The notes under the pieces: model-generated | What the model was told of the DNA's origin: nothing | Seen by the model: only the letters and a program-made list of their open reading frames with translations | Database searches by the model: none | Made by a program: the position numbers and the translations under genes | Assembly: GCA_000335735.1 (NCBI GenBank) | Contig: AMYY01000009.1 | Location: 33,458 to 97,457 of the forward strand | Length of the DNA: 64,000 nucleotides | Origin: an alpha proteobacterium L41A | GTDB taxonomy: Bacteria; Pseudomonadota; Alphaproteobacteria; Caulobacterales; Caulobacteraceae | Reading direction: 5' to 3' | In this document: in pieces, positions 17,005 to 26,633 of the stretch | Layout of the letters: each line of letters begins with the position of its first letter | Numbering within the stretch: the stretch's first letter is position 1

Positions 17005-17759
17005 GCCGCGGTCGCCCCGATCCGGCGGGCGCGTATCATCTGGAACAGCTTGATGCCGATGGGCAGAAGCAGGGACAGGAAGACCACGCCCATCAAAGGC
17101 CAGAAGAACTGTTGCAGCAGCATCGGCAGGTCCGGCCGCACGCCCGCACGCAGCAGGCCGCCCAGCTGCGATCCGATCCAGGTGTAGATGTAGGTGGACG
17201 GCAGCAGGCCGATGAAGGTGGCGATGATGTAGGGCCTCAGCGGCACCGCCATCATCCCCGCCGTCGCGTTGACCAGGACGAAGGGCACGCTGGGGACCAC
17301 GCGCAGGGTGAACAGGGTGGTGAAGGCGTTGCGGTCGATGCCCTTGGCAAGCCGATCCATGAAGCCGGCGTCGGCCTCGAACTTGGCGCGCAACCACGAA
17401 CCGATCGAGGTGCGATAGACATAATAGATGACGACCGAACCGATGGTGGCCCCCGTCGACTGGGCCAGGGCGCCGACACAGGGGCCGAACATCATTCCGC
17501 CCAGCAGGGTCAGGAAGACGGGTCCTGGAATGGTCGAGGCGGTCGCCAGGGCGTATACGGCGATGAAGGCGACCAGCGCGATCCACCAGTTCTGTTGCGC
17601 ATAGGCCTGAAGGTTCAGCCCGTGCTCGCGGATCAGATCCATCGACAGATAGCGGTTCCAGCCCAGGGCGAAGAAGGCGATCACCAGCCCGGCGATGGCC
17701 GCCAGCGGCGCCAGCCGCAAGGCCCATTCCTTCGCCGTTCGTTTCGCCATCCGTTTCAT
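17001..17759 (-). CDS. TVP38/TMEM64 (VTT-domain) membrane protein
   Basis: A 252-residue polytopic inner-membrane protein of the DedA/TVP38 VTT superfamily, whose members are linked to phospholipid scrambling or carrier-lipid flipping and membrane homeostasis. The family core is visible: STIPGPVFLTLLGGMMFG near residue 90, then GATIGSVVIYYVYR, and LRVVPSVPFVLVNATAGM near residue 160, with the arginine-then-proline re-entrant segments. Other starts (MAKRT, three codons later) are possible. The stop overlaps the kinase start, suggesting that the kinase either responds to the same membrane stress or is simply coexpressed. The bidirectional gap upstream faces rpmH. Confidence 0.9.
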   Translation of the reverse strand: MKRMAKRTAKEWALRLAPLAAIAGLVIAFFALGWNRYLSMDLIREHGLNLQAYAQQNWWIALVAFIAVYALATASTIPGPVFLTLLGGMMFGPCVGALAQSTGATIGSVVIYYVYRTSIGSWLRAKFEADAGFMDRLAKGIDRNAFTTLFTLRVVPSVPFVLVNATAGMMAVPLRPYIIATFIGLLPSTYIYTWIGSQLGGLLRAGVRPDLPMLLQQFFWPLMGVVFLSLLLPIGIKLFQMIRARRIGATAA

Positions 17760-17876
17760 CGTCCCGAAATGCCGTCCGAGCGTTGACTCACGCGGACATG
17801 CGACTTATACGCCCGCCCTTCCTGCGGCGGACGCCTCTTGCCCCGTCGCCCAACCTTTTAACGTCAGGAGCCGACC

Positions 17877-18011
17877 GTGAAGCGGACCTATCAGCCGTCG
17901 CGACTCGTGCGCAAGCGCCGTCACGGCTTCCGCAGCCGGATGGCCACCAAGAACGGCCAGAAGATTGTTGCGCGCCGTCGCGCCAAGGGCCGCAAGCGCC
18001 TGACGGCGTAA
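17877..18011 (+). CDS. rpmH: 50S ribosomal protein L34
   Basis: A 44-residue ribosomal protein starting at a GTG preceded by AGGAG (10 nt upstream). The sequence begins (M)[17 protein letters not shown] and ends [13 protein letters not shown], the unmistakable basic L34 pattern. L34 sits at the surface of the large subunit contacting 23S rRNA. It opens the conserved rpmH-rnpA-yidC cluster, with rnpA 30 bp downstream. The promoter should lie in the 117-bp gap upstream; I do not mark it because no box is convincing. Confidence 0.98.
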   Translation: MKRTYQPSRLVRKRRHGFRSRMATKNGQKIVARRRAKGRKRLTA

Positions 18012-18041
18012 GCGGCTTACGCGTCCGGATCTTTTGGACGC

Positions 18042-18458
18042 ATGAGCGACCCTTTACAGATCAAGCGTCTGTTGCGGCGGCCCCAGTTCCTGGCGGCCGC
18101 CAAAGGCGTTTCCGAGGCGCGCGGCGCCGTGGTGATCCAGCGGCTGGAGCGTGGCGACGGTTCGCCGCACATCGGCCTGGGCTTTACCGCCACCAAGAAG
18201 ATCGGCGGGGCGGTTCAGCGCAACCGCGCCAAACGCCGTCTGCGCGAGGCCGCGCGGGCCATGCTGGCCCAGCATGGCGTGCCCGGAAGCGACTATGTCT
18301 TCATCGCCCGCATGGGCACGACCGAGCGTGCGTGGGACCGTCTGCTTGACGACGTGAAATCGACGCTTACAAGGCTGGCGACACCGCGACATGATCGGGG
18401 GGCCAACAAGCCCTCGCCCGCCCGCGCCCCCTCCGGCCAGGACCGCCAGAATCCATGA
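18042..18458 (+). CDS. rnpA: Ribonuclease P protein component
   Basis: The 138-residue protein subunit of RNase P, which binds the M1-type RNA and helps position precursor tRNA leaders. The diagnostic RNR motif is present as VQRNRAKRRLREAAR near residue 58, preceded by LGFTATKKIGGA and followed by YVFIARMGT. The Arg/Pro/Ser-rich C-terminal tail (about 25 residues) is longer than usual and probably disordered. The stop overlaps the yidC start (ATGA), with no yidD between them, so yidC translation is coupled directly to rnpA. Confidence 0.95.
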   Translation: MSDPLQIKRLLRRPQFLAAAKGVSEARGAVVIQRLERGDGSPHIGLGFTATKKIGGAVQRNRAKRRLREAARAMLAQHGVPGSDYVFIARMGTTERAWDRLLDDVKSTLTRLATPRHDRGANKPSPARAPSGQDRQNP

Positions 18459-20251
18459 AAAACGAAAACACGCGCAACACGATCATCTTCATCGTGTGCT
18501 CGGTCCTGATCATGGGGATCTACTATTTCGCCGTGCTGCGTCCGCAGGCCGAGCGTCGCGCCGTGCAACAGCAGGCCCAGGCCGAGCAGTCGCAGACCGC
18601 TGACAACGCCGCGCGCACGGCGCTGAGCCCGCAGGGCCCGACCTTCGTCACCGACCGCAGCCAGGCGCTGAGCACCGCCGCGCGCGTGCCGATCCAGTCC
18701 GGCACGCTGAAGGGCTCGCTGTCGCTTCAGGGCGGCCGGATCGACGACCTGTTCCTGACCGACTACCGCGAGGTTCAGGACAAGCCCCAGCCGGTGGAGC
18801 TGTTCCGCCCGCAGGGGATGCAGAACGCCTATTTCGCCCAGTTCGGCTGGACCGGCCCCAATGTCGCCGGCGGCGTGCCCGGACCCAATACCGTCTGGCG
18901 CCTGACCAACGGGTCGATCCTGACGCCGACGACGCCGGTCACCCTGACCTGGGACAACGGTCAGGGCCTGCGCTTCACCCGCGTGATCTCGGTCGACGAC
19001 AAATACGTCTTCTCGGTCCAGGACACGGTTCAGAACCTGGGCACGCAGGCGATCACCATCGCCCCCTACGGCAGCGTCCAGCGCCAGGGCGTGCCGCCCG
19101 CAGCCGGCTCGTCGCACATCGTCCACGAGGGCGCGATCGGCACCTTCGGCAAGCCGGGCGACTACCGGACCGAGCAGAAGAAATACAAGGACTGGCTGAA
19201 GGAGCCGCGGATCGAGAACGCCTCGACCGGCGGCTGGCTGGGCATCACCGACAAATACTGGCTGGCGGCCCTGCTGCCCCAGCAGAACGAGGCGGTCGAA
19301 ACCGAATTCCGCGTGCGCGACCTGAACGGCGCCCAGCAGCTGGAAGCCAATGTCCTGGGCACGACCCGCACCATCCAGCCCGGCGCCACCGCGACCGAGA
19401 CCCAGCGCCTGTTCGCCGGGGTCAAGCGCGCCGAGGTGCTGAAATCCTATGAGCAGAGCCTGAACCTGCCGCGCTTCGTCTATGCGATCGACTGGGGCAT
19501 GTTCTGGTTCCTGACGCGTCCGATCTTCTGGATCCTGGAGAACGTCTATGGCCTGGTCGGCAGCTTCGGCGTCGCCATTCTGGCCCTGACCGTCATCGTC
19601 AAGCTGGTGATGTTCCCGCTGGCCAATAACGCCTACGCCTCGATGTCCAAGATGCGGAACCTCCAGCCCAAGATGGAGGAGATCAAGAAGAAGTTCAAAG
19701 ACGACCCGCAGAAGCAGCAGCAGGAGACGATGGCCCTGTATCAGCGCGAGAAGATCAATCCGGTCGCCGGATGCCTTCCGCTGGTGCTGCAGATCCCGGT
19801 CTTCTACGCCCTGTACAAGGTGCTGACCGTGACCATCGAAATGCGTCACCAGCCGTTCCTGGGCTTCATCCATGACCTGTCGGCGCGCGATCCGTCGTCG
19901 ATCTGGAACCTGTTCGGCCTGATCCCGTGGGATCCGGCGATGGCGCCCCTGATCGGCGGCCTGTTGGCCGGCCCGCTGCATCTGGGTCTGCTGGCGATCG
20001 CCTATGGCCTGACGATGTGGCTGCAGACGGCGATGAACCCGCCGGCGGCCGATCCGGTCCAGCGCCAGATTTTCCAGTTCATGCCGCTGCTGTTCACCTT
20101 CATCATGGCGCCGTTCGCGGCGGGTCTGCTGATCTACTGGGCCTGGTCCAACATCCTGACCATCCTGCAGCAGTATGTGATCATGCACCGCTACAAGGCC
20201 GAGAATCCGATCGATGCGTTCTTCGCCCGGTTCAAGAAGTCGCCGGCGTGA
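18455..20251 (+). CDS. yidC: Membrane protein insertase YidC
   Basis: A 598-residue inner-membrane insertase/chaperone acting alone or with SecYEG. It shows an N-terminal membrane anchor ([19 protein letters not shown]), a large periplasmic P1 domain (about residues 60-340, long form typical of Gram-negatives), and the five-helix core from about residue 365. The core includes the cytoplasmic hairpin [35 protein letters not shown], and the final helix [15 protein letters not shown]. It overlaps rnpA at its start (ATGA) and the engB GTG start at its stop (GTGA), making a tightly coupled operon. Confidence 0.97.
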   Translation: MKNENTRNTIIFIVCSVLIMGIYYFAVLRPQAERRAVQQQAQAEQSQTADNAARTALSPQGPTFVTDRSQALSTAARVPIQSGTLKGSLSLQGGRIDDLFLTDYREVQDKPQPVELFRPQGMQNAYFAQFGWTGPNVAGGVPGPNTVWRLTNGSILTPTTPVTLTWDNGQGLRFTRVISVDDKYVFSVQDTVQNLGTQAITIAPYGSVQRQGVPPAAGSSHIVHEGAIGTFGKPGDYRTEQKKYKDWLKEPRIENASTGGWLGITDKYWLAALLPQQNEAVETEFRVRDLNGAQQLEANVLGTTRTIQPGATATETQRLFAGVKRAEVLKSYEQSLNLPRFVYAIDWGMFWFLTRPIFWILENVYGLVGSFGVAILALTVIVKLVMFPLANNAYASMSKMRNLQPKMEEIKKKFKDDPQKQQQETMALYQREKINPVAGCLPLVLQIPVFYALYKVLTVTIEMRHQPFLGFIHDLSARDPSSIWNLFGLIPWDPAMAPLIGGLLAGPLHLGLLAIAYGLTMWLQTAMNPPAADPVQRQIFQFMPLLFTFIMAPFAAGLLIYWAWSNILTILQQYVIMHRYKAENPIDAFFARFKKSPA

Positions 20252-20901
20252 TCGACGAGACCGAGTTCACGCCCGAGGACATCGAGGCGGCGCGCGTCCT
20301 GTTCGCGCGGCCTGCGACCTTCGTCATGGGCGCGGCCAAGATCGAGCAGCTGCCCGACCCCGACCTGCCCGAGATCGCCTTCGCGGGCCGCTCGAACGTG
20401 GGCAAGTCCAGCCTGATCAACGGGCTGGTCGGCATGCACAAGCTGGCCCGCGCCTCGAACGAGCCGGGCCGCACGCGCGAAGTCAACTTCTTCGACCTGG
20501 ACGGCCGGATGCGTCTGGTCGACCTGCCCGGCTATGGCTGGGCCAAGGCGTCCAAGACCACAGTCAAGAAGTTCCAGGATCTGGGCCGCGACTATCTGCG
20601 CGGCCGGGTGACGCTGAAGCGGGTCTATCTGCTGATCGACAGCCGCCATGGGCTGAAGTCGGTGGATACGGAGGCGCTGGATGCGCTCGATCTGGCCGCC
20701 GTCAGCTATCAGATCGTCCTGACCAAGGCCGACAAGCTGAAGAAGGGCGAGGGCGAGGCCGTGCAGGCCGCGACCCTGAAGGCCATCTCCAAACGCCCCG
20801 CCGCCTTCCCGGTGGTGGCCCTGACCTCGTCGGAAAAGGGTCTCGGCCTGCCGGAACTGCGCGCCGAAATCATGCGCACGACGGGCGCAACGCTGGGCTA
20901 A
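20248..20901 (+). CDS. engB: Ribosome biogenesis GTPase YihA/YsxC (EngB)
   Basis: A 217-residue essential small GTPase that assists late maturation of the large ribosomal subunit. G motifs are complete: G1 GRSNVGKSS near residue 48, G2 region [10 protein letters not shown]3 DLPGYGWAK near residue 92, G4 TKAD near residue 157, G5 TSSEKGLG near residue 193. I start at the GTG that overlaps the yidC stop by 4 bp; reading further upstream would run inside yidC in another frame and give no family sequence. It ends the rpmH operon and is followed by a terminator. Confidence 0.95.
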   Translation: MIDETEFTPEDIEAARVLFARPATFVMGAAKIEQLPDPDLPEIAFAGRSNVGKSSLINGLVGMHKLARASNEPGRTREVNFFDLDGRMRLVDLPGYGWAKASKTTVKKFQDLGRDYLRGRVTLKRVYLLIDSRHGLKSVDTEALDALDLAAVSYQIVLTKADKLKKGEGEAVQAATLKAISKRPAAFPVVALTSSEKGLGLPELRAEIMRTTGATLG

Positions 20902-20947
20902 AGGCCCTCATCGTCGGGTCAGGCCCGAGCATGACGGCAGAAAAGAA

Positions 20948-20974
20948 AAGGCCCGGAGATCGCTCTCCGGGCCT
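20948..20974. terminator. Terminator between engB and the M16 peptidase gene
   Basis: An 11-bp stem (AAGGCCCGGAG / CTCCGGGCCTT) with a 5-nt loop. Read on the minus strand it is followed by a T-rich run (TTTTCTTTT), fitting termination of the M16 peptidase transcript; on the plus strand only a short T-run follows. Confidence 0.85.
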
Positions 20975-20998
20975 TCGTCGTTCTGGTCTGTCGTCGCC

Positions 20999-23863
20999 CT
21001 ATTGGGCGGCGGGGGCCGCCGCGCGAACCTCGACGGGGATGCCCAGGGCGTCCAGCTGCGGCTTGACCACCGAGGCGTCGCCGACCACGACCCAGACGAA
21101 CTTGGACGGGTCGATGGCGGCCTTGGCGGCGGCGTCCAGCTGGGCTGCGGTCAGGGCGTTGGTGCGCGCCGCGATCGTTTCCGGATAGTCGTCCGGACGG
21201 CCCAGCAGGGCGTTGGAGCGCATGGCGCCCAGGACGGCGGCCGAAGTCTCGTAGCTGCCGGCCAGACGGCGGGTGTTGCCGTTGATCGTGCGCTCCAGCT
21301 CCGCCGCCGTCACGCCCTTGCCGCCCGACAGGAAGTCGTTGAACTGCTGGTTCAGGGCTTCGATGGCCGGGCCGGTCTTGTCGGCCTGGACCGGGGCGGT
21401 GACCAGATAGGGCACGCGTCCGGCGAACGGATTGACCGAGGCGTTGACGCCGTAGGACCAGCTCTTGGTCTCACGCAGATCCGAGTTGATGCGCGACAGG
21501 AAGTCGTTGCCCAGCACATTGTTCGCCGCGTTCAGCACCAACAGGTCGTCGGTGCCCGACAGGCTCAGAACCTCGCCGCCCATGATGTAGGATTGTGGCG
21601 ATTGCGGACGGTCGATCAGCACGATCTTGGGCGTCGCGGCCGGGATCGGGGTCGAGAAATCCTTGACGGCCTTGGCCGATGCGGGCGGGACCCATTGACC
21701 GAAGGCGCTGTCCAGGATCGGCGTCAGCTCGGCCAGGGGGCGGTCGGAGACGACGAACAGCTTGGCGTTGTCCGGGCGGATCCACTTGGCGTAGTCGGCG
21801 CGAATGTCGGCGTCGGTGATCGCCTTGACGCTGGTCTCGTCGCCGGCGCCGCTGAACGGACGGCCATAGGGGCTGTTCGGGCCATAGATCAGCTCGGGCA
21901 GGGCGCGGTTGGCCAGGGCGGCCGGCTGGGTCCGCTCGGCGGCGATGCGCGACAGGCGGGTGGCGCGAAGGCGCTCCAGCTCGGCCGGGGCGAAGGCGGG
22001 ATTGCGCACCACTTCGGCCATCAGATCCACCGAAGGCTTCAGATTCGGCGTCACCGCCGACAGCTGGACGACCGAACTGTCCATCGTCGCCCCGGTGGTG
22101 ATGGTTGCGCCCAGGGCTTCCTGCGCCTCGGCCAGCTGCGTGGCGTTCAGGGTGCGGGTGCCCTCGTCCATCAGGTCCAGCATCAGGGTCTGCAGACCCA
22201 GTTTGGACCGGTCGTCGGCGGCCAGACCGGCGTCGAAGTCGAGCGCGATCTTCGTCGTCGGGGTGGCGTCGCGCTGGGCGTAGATCACCTCCATGCCGTT
22301 CGACAGACGGGTGCGCTCGACGGCCGGGAAGTCGACGTTGGCGACTTGACCGATCTCGGGCTTGGGCATGCGCGGCTTGCGCTCGATTTCCGGCGCCGGC
22401 GTGCGGTTGGCGCCGGACGGCGCGGCGGCAGCCTCCTGATAGGCTTCGCGCTGGCCAGGCAGGGTGGTCAGCGTATAGGCCGGACGGGTCAGCCACTTCT
22501 GCATCGCCGCCTGGACCTGGGCCGGCGTGACGGCGGCGTAGGCGGCCAGCTGCTTCTTGTAGAACTCCGGATCGCCGGCATAGAGCTGGCCTTCGGCAAG
22601 CGCCGTGGCTTTGCCGCCGAAGCCGCCGACCTGTTCCAGGCCCTGGATGCGGCGCGAGGCGTATTGGGTGACGACGCGGTTGATCTCGTCCTGCGTCGGG
22701 CCGTTCGCGATCAGGCCGTTCAGGATTTCACGCATCCGCGCCTCGACGGCGGCGGGGTCTTCGCCCGGCTTGATCGTGGCGCTCATCTCGAAGATGCCGA
22801 CGCGGTGGAAGTCGCTGTTGTTGGCGGTGACCGAGACGGCGGTCTGCTCGCCGCGCACCAGTTCATTGTCCAGGCGTGAGGAGGCCAGGCCGCCCAGCAC
22901 GGAGGCGGCGACGCTGAGCGGCACGGAATCCGGGTCCAGCATGCCTGGCACGGCCCAGCTGACATCGATCTTGGCGTTCGACACCCGGTCGTGCGTGGTT
23001 TCGCTGAGCGGGGCGGACAGGGTCGGGACCGAGGCCTGGGCGGGATTGTTCACCGGACCCTTGGCGATCGGGCCGAAGTATTTGTCGGTCAGTTCACGCG
23101 CCTTGGCGGGGGTGATGTCGCCAGCCAGCACCAAAACGGCGTTGTTGGGGCCATAGTTGGAGGTGAACCAGTCGCGCACCGTCTGCATCGAGGCGGCGTC
23201 CAGGTCGGCCATCGAACCGATGGTCGAGTGGCGATAGGGGTGGCCTTCGGGGAACAGCGCTTCCAGCTGCTTGTACTGGTTCAGGCCGTAGGGCTGGTTG
23301 TCGCCCTGACGCTTTTCGTTCTGAACGACGCCGCGTTGCAGATCGAGCGTCTCCTGGCTGATGGCGCCCAGCATGTAGCCCATGCGGTCGCTTTCCATGA
23401 ACAGGGCCTGTTCCAGCGCGGGGGTCGGGACCGTCTCGAAATAGTTGGTGCGGTCGAAATAGGTTGTCCCGTTCATGTCGGTCGCGCCCATGTTGCGCAT
23501 CGGCGTGAAATAGCTGCCGGGCGCATTTTCCGAACCGCCGAACATCAGGTGTTCGAACAGGTGGGCGAAGCCGGTCTTGCCGCCTGGCTCGTCCTTGGAG
23601 CCGACGTTGTACCAGACGGAGACGGCGACGACGGGGGCCTTATGATCCTCGTGGACCAGGACGGTCAGGCCGTTGTCGAGGGTGAACTTGGTGTAGGGGA
23701 TGTCGACTTCGTTGATCAGCTGCGAGACCGGCGCGGCCTGGACGGCGGGCGCGGCGGCCTGACCAGCCGCTTGGGCGGCGGGGGCAGGAGCCACGGAGGC
23801 CCCGACAGGCGTTGAAACCGCCAGAAGGGCGGCGGCGGCGGCGAGAGAGCCAGTGCGGCGCAT
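20999..23863 (-). CDS. M16-family zinc metallopeptidase, two-domain, exported
   Basis: A 954-residue exported pitrilysin-type peptidase. A signal peptide (residues 1-24) and an Ala/Gln-rich linker precede the active domain, which carries the inverted zinc motif HLFEH in GFAHLFEHLMF near residue 100, with the downstream glutamate in a GVVQNEKRQ segment. The second, inactive M16 half (from about residue 500) lacks HxxEH, as usual for the fused type that forms a clamshell. It probably degrades peptides in the periplasm. The chosen ATG gives MRRTGSLA with CGAGGA upstream; 41 further codons upstream are open but would bury the signal peptide. It faces argG across a 190-bp gap. Confidence 0.92.
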   Translation of the reverse strand: MRRTGSLAAAAALLAVSTPVGASVAPAPAAQAAGQAAAPAVQAAPVSQLINEVDIPYTKFTLDNGLTVLVHEDHKAPVVAVSVWYNVGSKDEPGGKTGFAHLFEHLMFGGSENAPGSYFTPMRNMGATDMNGTTYFDRTNYFETVPTPALEQALFMESDRMGYMLGAISQETLDLQRGVVQNEKRQGDNQPYGLNQYKQLEALFPEGHPYRHSTIGSMADLDAASMQTVRDWFTSNYGPNNAVLVLAGDITPAKARELTDKYFGPIAKGPVNNPAQASVPTLSAPLSETTHDRVSNAKIDVSWAVPGMLDPDSVPLSVAASVLGGLASSRLDNELVRGEQTAVSVTANNSDFHRVGIFEMSATIKPGEDPAAVEARMREILNGLIANGPTQDEINRVVTQYASRRIQGLEQVGGFGGKATALAEGQLYAGDPEFYKKQLAAYAAVTPAQVQAAMQKWLTRPAYTLTTLPGQREAYQEAAAAPSGANRTPAPEIERKPRMPKPEIGQVANVDFPAVERTRLSNGMEVIYAQRDATPTTKIALDFDAGLAADDRSKLGLQTLMLDLMDEGTRTLNATQLAEAQEALGATITTGATMDSSVVQLSAVTPNLKPSVDLMAEVVRNPAFAPAELERLRATRLSRIAAERTQPAALANRALPELIYGPNSPYGRPFSGAGDETSVKAITDADIRADYAKWIRPDNAKLFVVSDRPLAELTPILDSAFGQWVPPASAKAVKDFSTPIPAATPKIVLIDRPQSPQSYIMGGEVLSLSGTDDLLVLNAANNVLGNDFLSRINSDLRETKSWSYGVNASVNPFAGRVPYLVTAPVQADKTGPAIEALNQQFNDFLSGGKGVTAAELERTINGNTRRLAGSYETSAAVLGAMRSNALLGRPDDYPETIAARTNALTAAQLDAAAKAAIDPSKFVWVVVGDASVVKPQLDALGIPVEVRAAAPAAQ

Positions 23864-24053
23864 GTGATATCCTCGGGATTGCAGTTGGAGCGGACCATAA
23901 CGCCGGTCTGCCGCCTGGCAACGCGACCAAATGGAACATGACCAAAGGTTCACGTTCTCCCCCGCGCGCCCCGGAAAGGGTTGCATCGCCGGACCCCCGG
24001 TCTTATGCGCGCGTCAACTCCCCGACTGACCGCCCCTTGCTGAAAGAGCCGCC

Positions 24054-25292
24054 ATGTCCGCCCCCGCCGACAAGCCCGTCAAGAAAGTCGTCCTCGCCTA
24101 TTCGGGCGGGCTGGACACCTCGATCATCCTGAAGTGGCTCCAGACCGAATATAACGCCGAGGTCGTGACCTTCACCGCCGACCTGGGCCAGGGCGAAGAG
24201 TTGGGCCCGGCGCGCGAGAAGGCGCTGAAGCTGGGCATCAAGCCGGAAAACATCTTCATCGACGACCTGCGCGAGGAGTTCGTGCGCGACTTCGTCTTCC
24301 CGATGTTCCGCGCCAACGCCCAGTACGAGGGCGACTATCTGCTGGGCACCTCCATCGCCCGGCCGCTGATCTCCAAGCGCCAGATCGAGATCGCGCGTCA
24401 GGTCGGCGCCGACGCCGTCTGTCACGGGGCGACCGGCAAGGGCAACGATCAGGTCCGGTTCGAGCTGGGCTACTACGGCCTGAACCCGGATATCCACGTC
24501 ATCGCCCCCTGGCGCGAGTGGGAGTTCCGCAGCCGCGAGGCCCTGCTGGACTTCGCCGAGAAGAACCAGATCCCCATCGCCAAGGACAAGCGCGGCGAGG
24601 CGCCCTTCAGCGTCGACGCCAACCTTTTGCACTCCTCGTCCGAGGGCAAGGTGCTGGAAGACCCGGCGGTCGAGGCGCCCGAGTTCGTCCACCAGCGCAC
24701 GATCAGCCCGGAAGACGCGCCGGACGTGGCGACCGTCATCGAGATCGGCTTCGAAAAGGGCGACGCCGTCTCGATCAACGGCGAGGCCATGTCGCCCGCC
24801 ACGATCCTGACCGCCCTGAACCAGTACGGCCACGACAACGGCATCGGCCGTCTGGACCTGGTCGAGAACCGGTTCGTCGGCATGAAGTCGCGTGGCGTTT
24901 ATGAGACCCCCGGCGGGACCATCCTGATCGCGGCGCACCGCGGCATCGAAAGCATCACCCTGGACGGCGGCTCCATGCACCTGAAGGACCAGCTGATGCC
25001 GAAATACGCCGAGCTGATCTACAACGGTTTCTGGTTCTCGCCCGAGCGGGAGATGCTGCAGGCTGCCATCGACAAGAGCCAGGAAAACGTCTCCGGCACG
25101 GTCAAGGTCAAGCTGTACAAGGGCAATGTCTCGGTCATCGGCCGCGAAAGCCCCAACAGCCTGTACGATCAGGATCTGGTGACGTTCGAAGAGGGCGTCC
25201 AGGCCTATGACCACAAGGACGCGGCCGGCTTCATCAAGCTGAATGCCCTGCGCCTGCGCGTCCTGGCCAAGCGCGACGCGCGCAAGAGCTAG
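24054..25292 (+). CDS. argG: Argininosuccinate synthase
   Basis: A 412-residue cytoplasmic enzyme that condenses citrulline and aspartate with ATP in arginine biosynthesis. The PP-loop nucleotide motif is [14 protein letters not shown] near residue 13; further signatures are [13 protein letters not shown] near residue 125, [25 protein letters not shown] near residue 180, and [14 protein letters not shown] near residue 280. Full length and intact. Its stop overlaps by 4 bp the stop of the convergent dehydrogenase gene, and a 12-bp hairpin follows 14 bp downstream inside that gene's 3' end. Confidence 0.97.
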   Translation: MSAPADKPVKKVVLAYSGGLDTSIILKWLQTEYNAEVVTFTADLGQGEELGPAREKALKLGIKPENIFIDDLREEFVRDFVFPMFRANAQYEGDYLLGTSIARPLISKRQIEIARQVGADAVCHGATGKGNDQVRFELGYYGLNPDIHVIAPWREWEFRSREALLDFAEKNQIPIAKDKRGEAPFSVDANLLHSSSEGKVLEDPAVEAPEFVHQRTISPEDAPDVATVIEIGFEKGDAVSINGEAMSPATILTALNQYGHDNGIGRLDLVENRFVGMKSRGVYETPGGTILIAAHRGIESITLDGGSMHLKDQLMPKYAELIYNGFWFSPEREMLQAAIDKSQENVSGTVKVKLYKGNVSVIGRESPNSLYDQDLVTFEEGVQAYDHKDAAGFIKLNALRLRVLAKRDARKS

Positions 25293-26590
25293 GGCGCCTT
25301 ATCCGACCGGGCGATCCTGAGGATCGCCCGGTTCCGATCGTCCGTGACCCAGATCGATCCGTCGGCGGCGACGGCCATGACCACCGGCGCGCCGCGCGGC
25401 TGACGACCCGCGATCGTGTCCCAGCCCGGCGTCAGCACCTTGCCGCGTATGCTGGGCGCGCCGGCGGGATAAGACAGGGCGCCGCGCGGATAGATGGCGT
25501 AGCGGCCGCCGATGTCGGTCAGGGGGCGGCCCCCGCTGTCCGTCTCGGCCGCCACGATCCGGCCGCCCGCGCGACGATAGCCGTGCCAGCTCATCAGCAG
25601 CCGGCCGCGCAGTTCGGGAAACATCGCCCCGTCGTAATAGATCAGGTCCAGCGGCGCGGCGTGGGGCGGCAGCAGGGCCACCGGGCGGTCGCGCTGGCCG
25701 CATCGCGTCTGGGCCGCGCTCCAGCCCGGCAGGGGCGTCGCCAGATCGACGCAATAGGGCCAGCCGTAATGGCCGCCCTGACGCAGCACATTGATCTCGT
25801 CATAGGGATGGTCGGGCGTGGTCAGGTCGACCGAGTTCTCGCCTTGCAGGATCGTGCCCGACGGGTGCCGAACCAGGGCGATGGAGTTCCGCAGGCCCGA
25901 GGCGAAGACGGTGCTGTCCTCGGCCCAGCGGCCGTTTCCCAGATAGGCGTGGCGCCGCGCCTGGGCCGTCGCCGCGCTGTCGATACAGGCGCCCGCCGCA
26001 TTGGCGCGCGCCCGGCCTCGCGCATCCACGCAGCGGTCACTGGGCGCGCCGACATTGACCAGCAGGTCGCCGTTGGCGTCGAAGACGAAGCTGGACAGGG
26101 GGTGACGATTGGCGTGCAGCCGATTGTCGGGCAGGTCGCCGATCACGGTGCGCACGGTCGCCGCCGGATCGGCCGCGTCGGGGTCCAGCGTCAGGATGCG
26201 GTTCATCTCGGACACATAGATGCGCCCGTCCGGCCCGCGCGCCGCCGTGTGCGGCATGTTCAGTCCCTGGGCCAGCCGTCTCCAGTGCGGCGCACCGTCG
26301 GGGCTGAACGACAGCCGCCAGATCGCGCCATTGCCCGGATACCAGTTGCCCAGATCCGTCACCAACCAGTCGCCATTGGTTAGCGCCAGCAGGCCACGCG
26401 GCATTCGCGGTTCCTCGGACCCCGCGCCCTGCCAGACCAGCCCCAGGCAATAGCCGGGTGCCATGCGCACGGTGGTCATTGGGCGGCCGCCGCAGTCGCC
26501 ATCGGTGGCATAGGCGCCTTGCGCGGCCCTCGCGCTGACAGGCGCGGTGACGAGCAGGGACAGCAGGGCCAGAAGGCGGACGGTCTTCAT
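25289..26590 (-). CDS. Exported PQQ-dependent sugar dehydrogenase-like protein
   Basis: A 433-residue predicted periplasmic protein: signal peptide at residues 1-22 (cleavage near ARAA), then a beta-propeller of the soluble glucose/sorbosone dehydrogenase type. Family features include [19 protein letters not shown] near residue 63, [22 protein letters not shown] near residue 108, a [12 protein letters not shown] segment with the catalytic-type arginine, and GGHYGWPYC near residue 250. The C-terminal blade ends [16 protein letters not shown]. It probably oxidises a sugar or sugar alcohol using PQQ; no pqq genes are nearby. The tail-to-tail overlap with argG is 4 bp. Confidence 0.85.
   Translation of the reverse strand: MKTVRLLALLSLLVTAPVSARAAQGAYATDGDCGGRPMTTVRMAPGYCLGLVWQGAGSEEPRMPRGLLALTNGDWLVTDLGNWYPGNGAIWRLSFSPDGAPHWRRLAQGLNMPHTAARGPDGRIYVSEMNRILTLDPDAADPAATVRTVIGDLPDNRLHANRHPLSSFVFDANGDLLVNVGAPSDRCVDARGRARANAAGACIDSAATAQARRHAYLGNGRWAEDSTVFASGLRNSIALVRHPSGTILQGENSVDLTTPDHPYDEINVLRQGGHYGWPYCVDLATPLPGWSAAQTRCGQRDRPVALLPPHAAPLDLIYYDGAMFPELRGRLLMSWHGYRRAGGRIVAAETDSGGRPLTDIGGRYAIYPRGALSYPAGAPSIRGKVLTPGWDTIAGRQPRGAPVVMAVAADGSIWVTDDRNRAILRIARSDKAP
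25306..25332 (+). terminator. Hairpin after argG, within the convergent gene
   Basis: A perfect 12-bp stem (ACCGGGCGATCC / GGATCGCCCGGT) with a TGA loop, 13 bp past the argG stop and inside the last codons of the convergent dehydrogenase. It lacks a T-run, so it may protect or pause the argG transcript rather than act as a classical terminator. Confidence 0.5.
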
Positions 26591-26633
26591 GACGCCAGAA
26601 GTCCCGACAGACGGCCCGAGATCAAGTGCGGTG

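Noticed and set aside
18293..20188. A 631-codon open frame antisense to rnpA and yidC
   Set aside because: The composition is Gln/Asp/Arg/His-rich and repetitive, as produced by the antisense of high-GC coding sequence; yidC on the other strand is unmistakable.
20999..22879. A 625-codon plus-strand frame inside the M16 peptidase gene
   Set aside because: Antisense of a clear peptidase gene; its Gly/Gln/Asp/Arg-rich low-complexity sequence has no motif.
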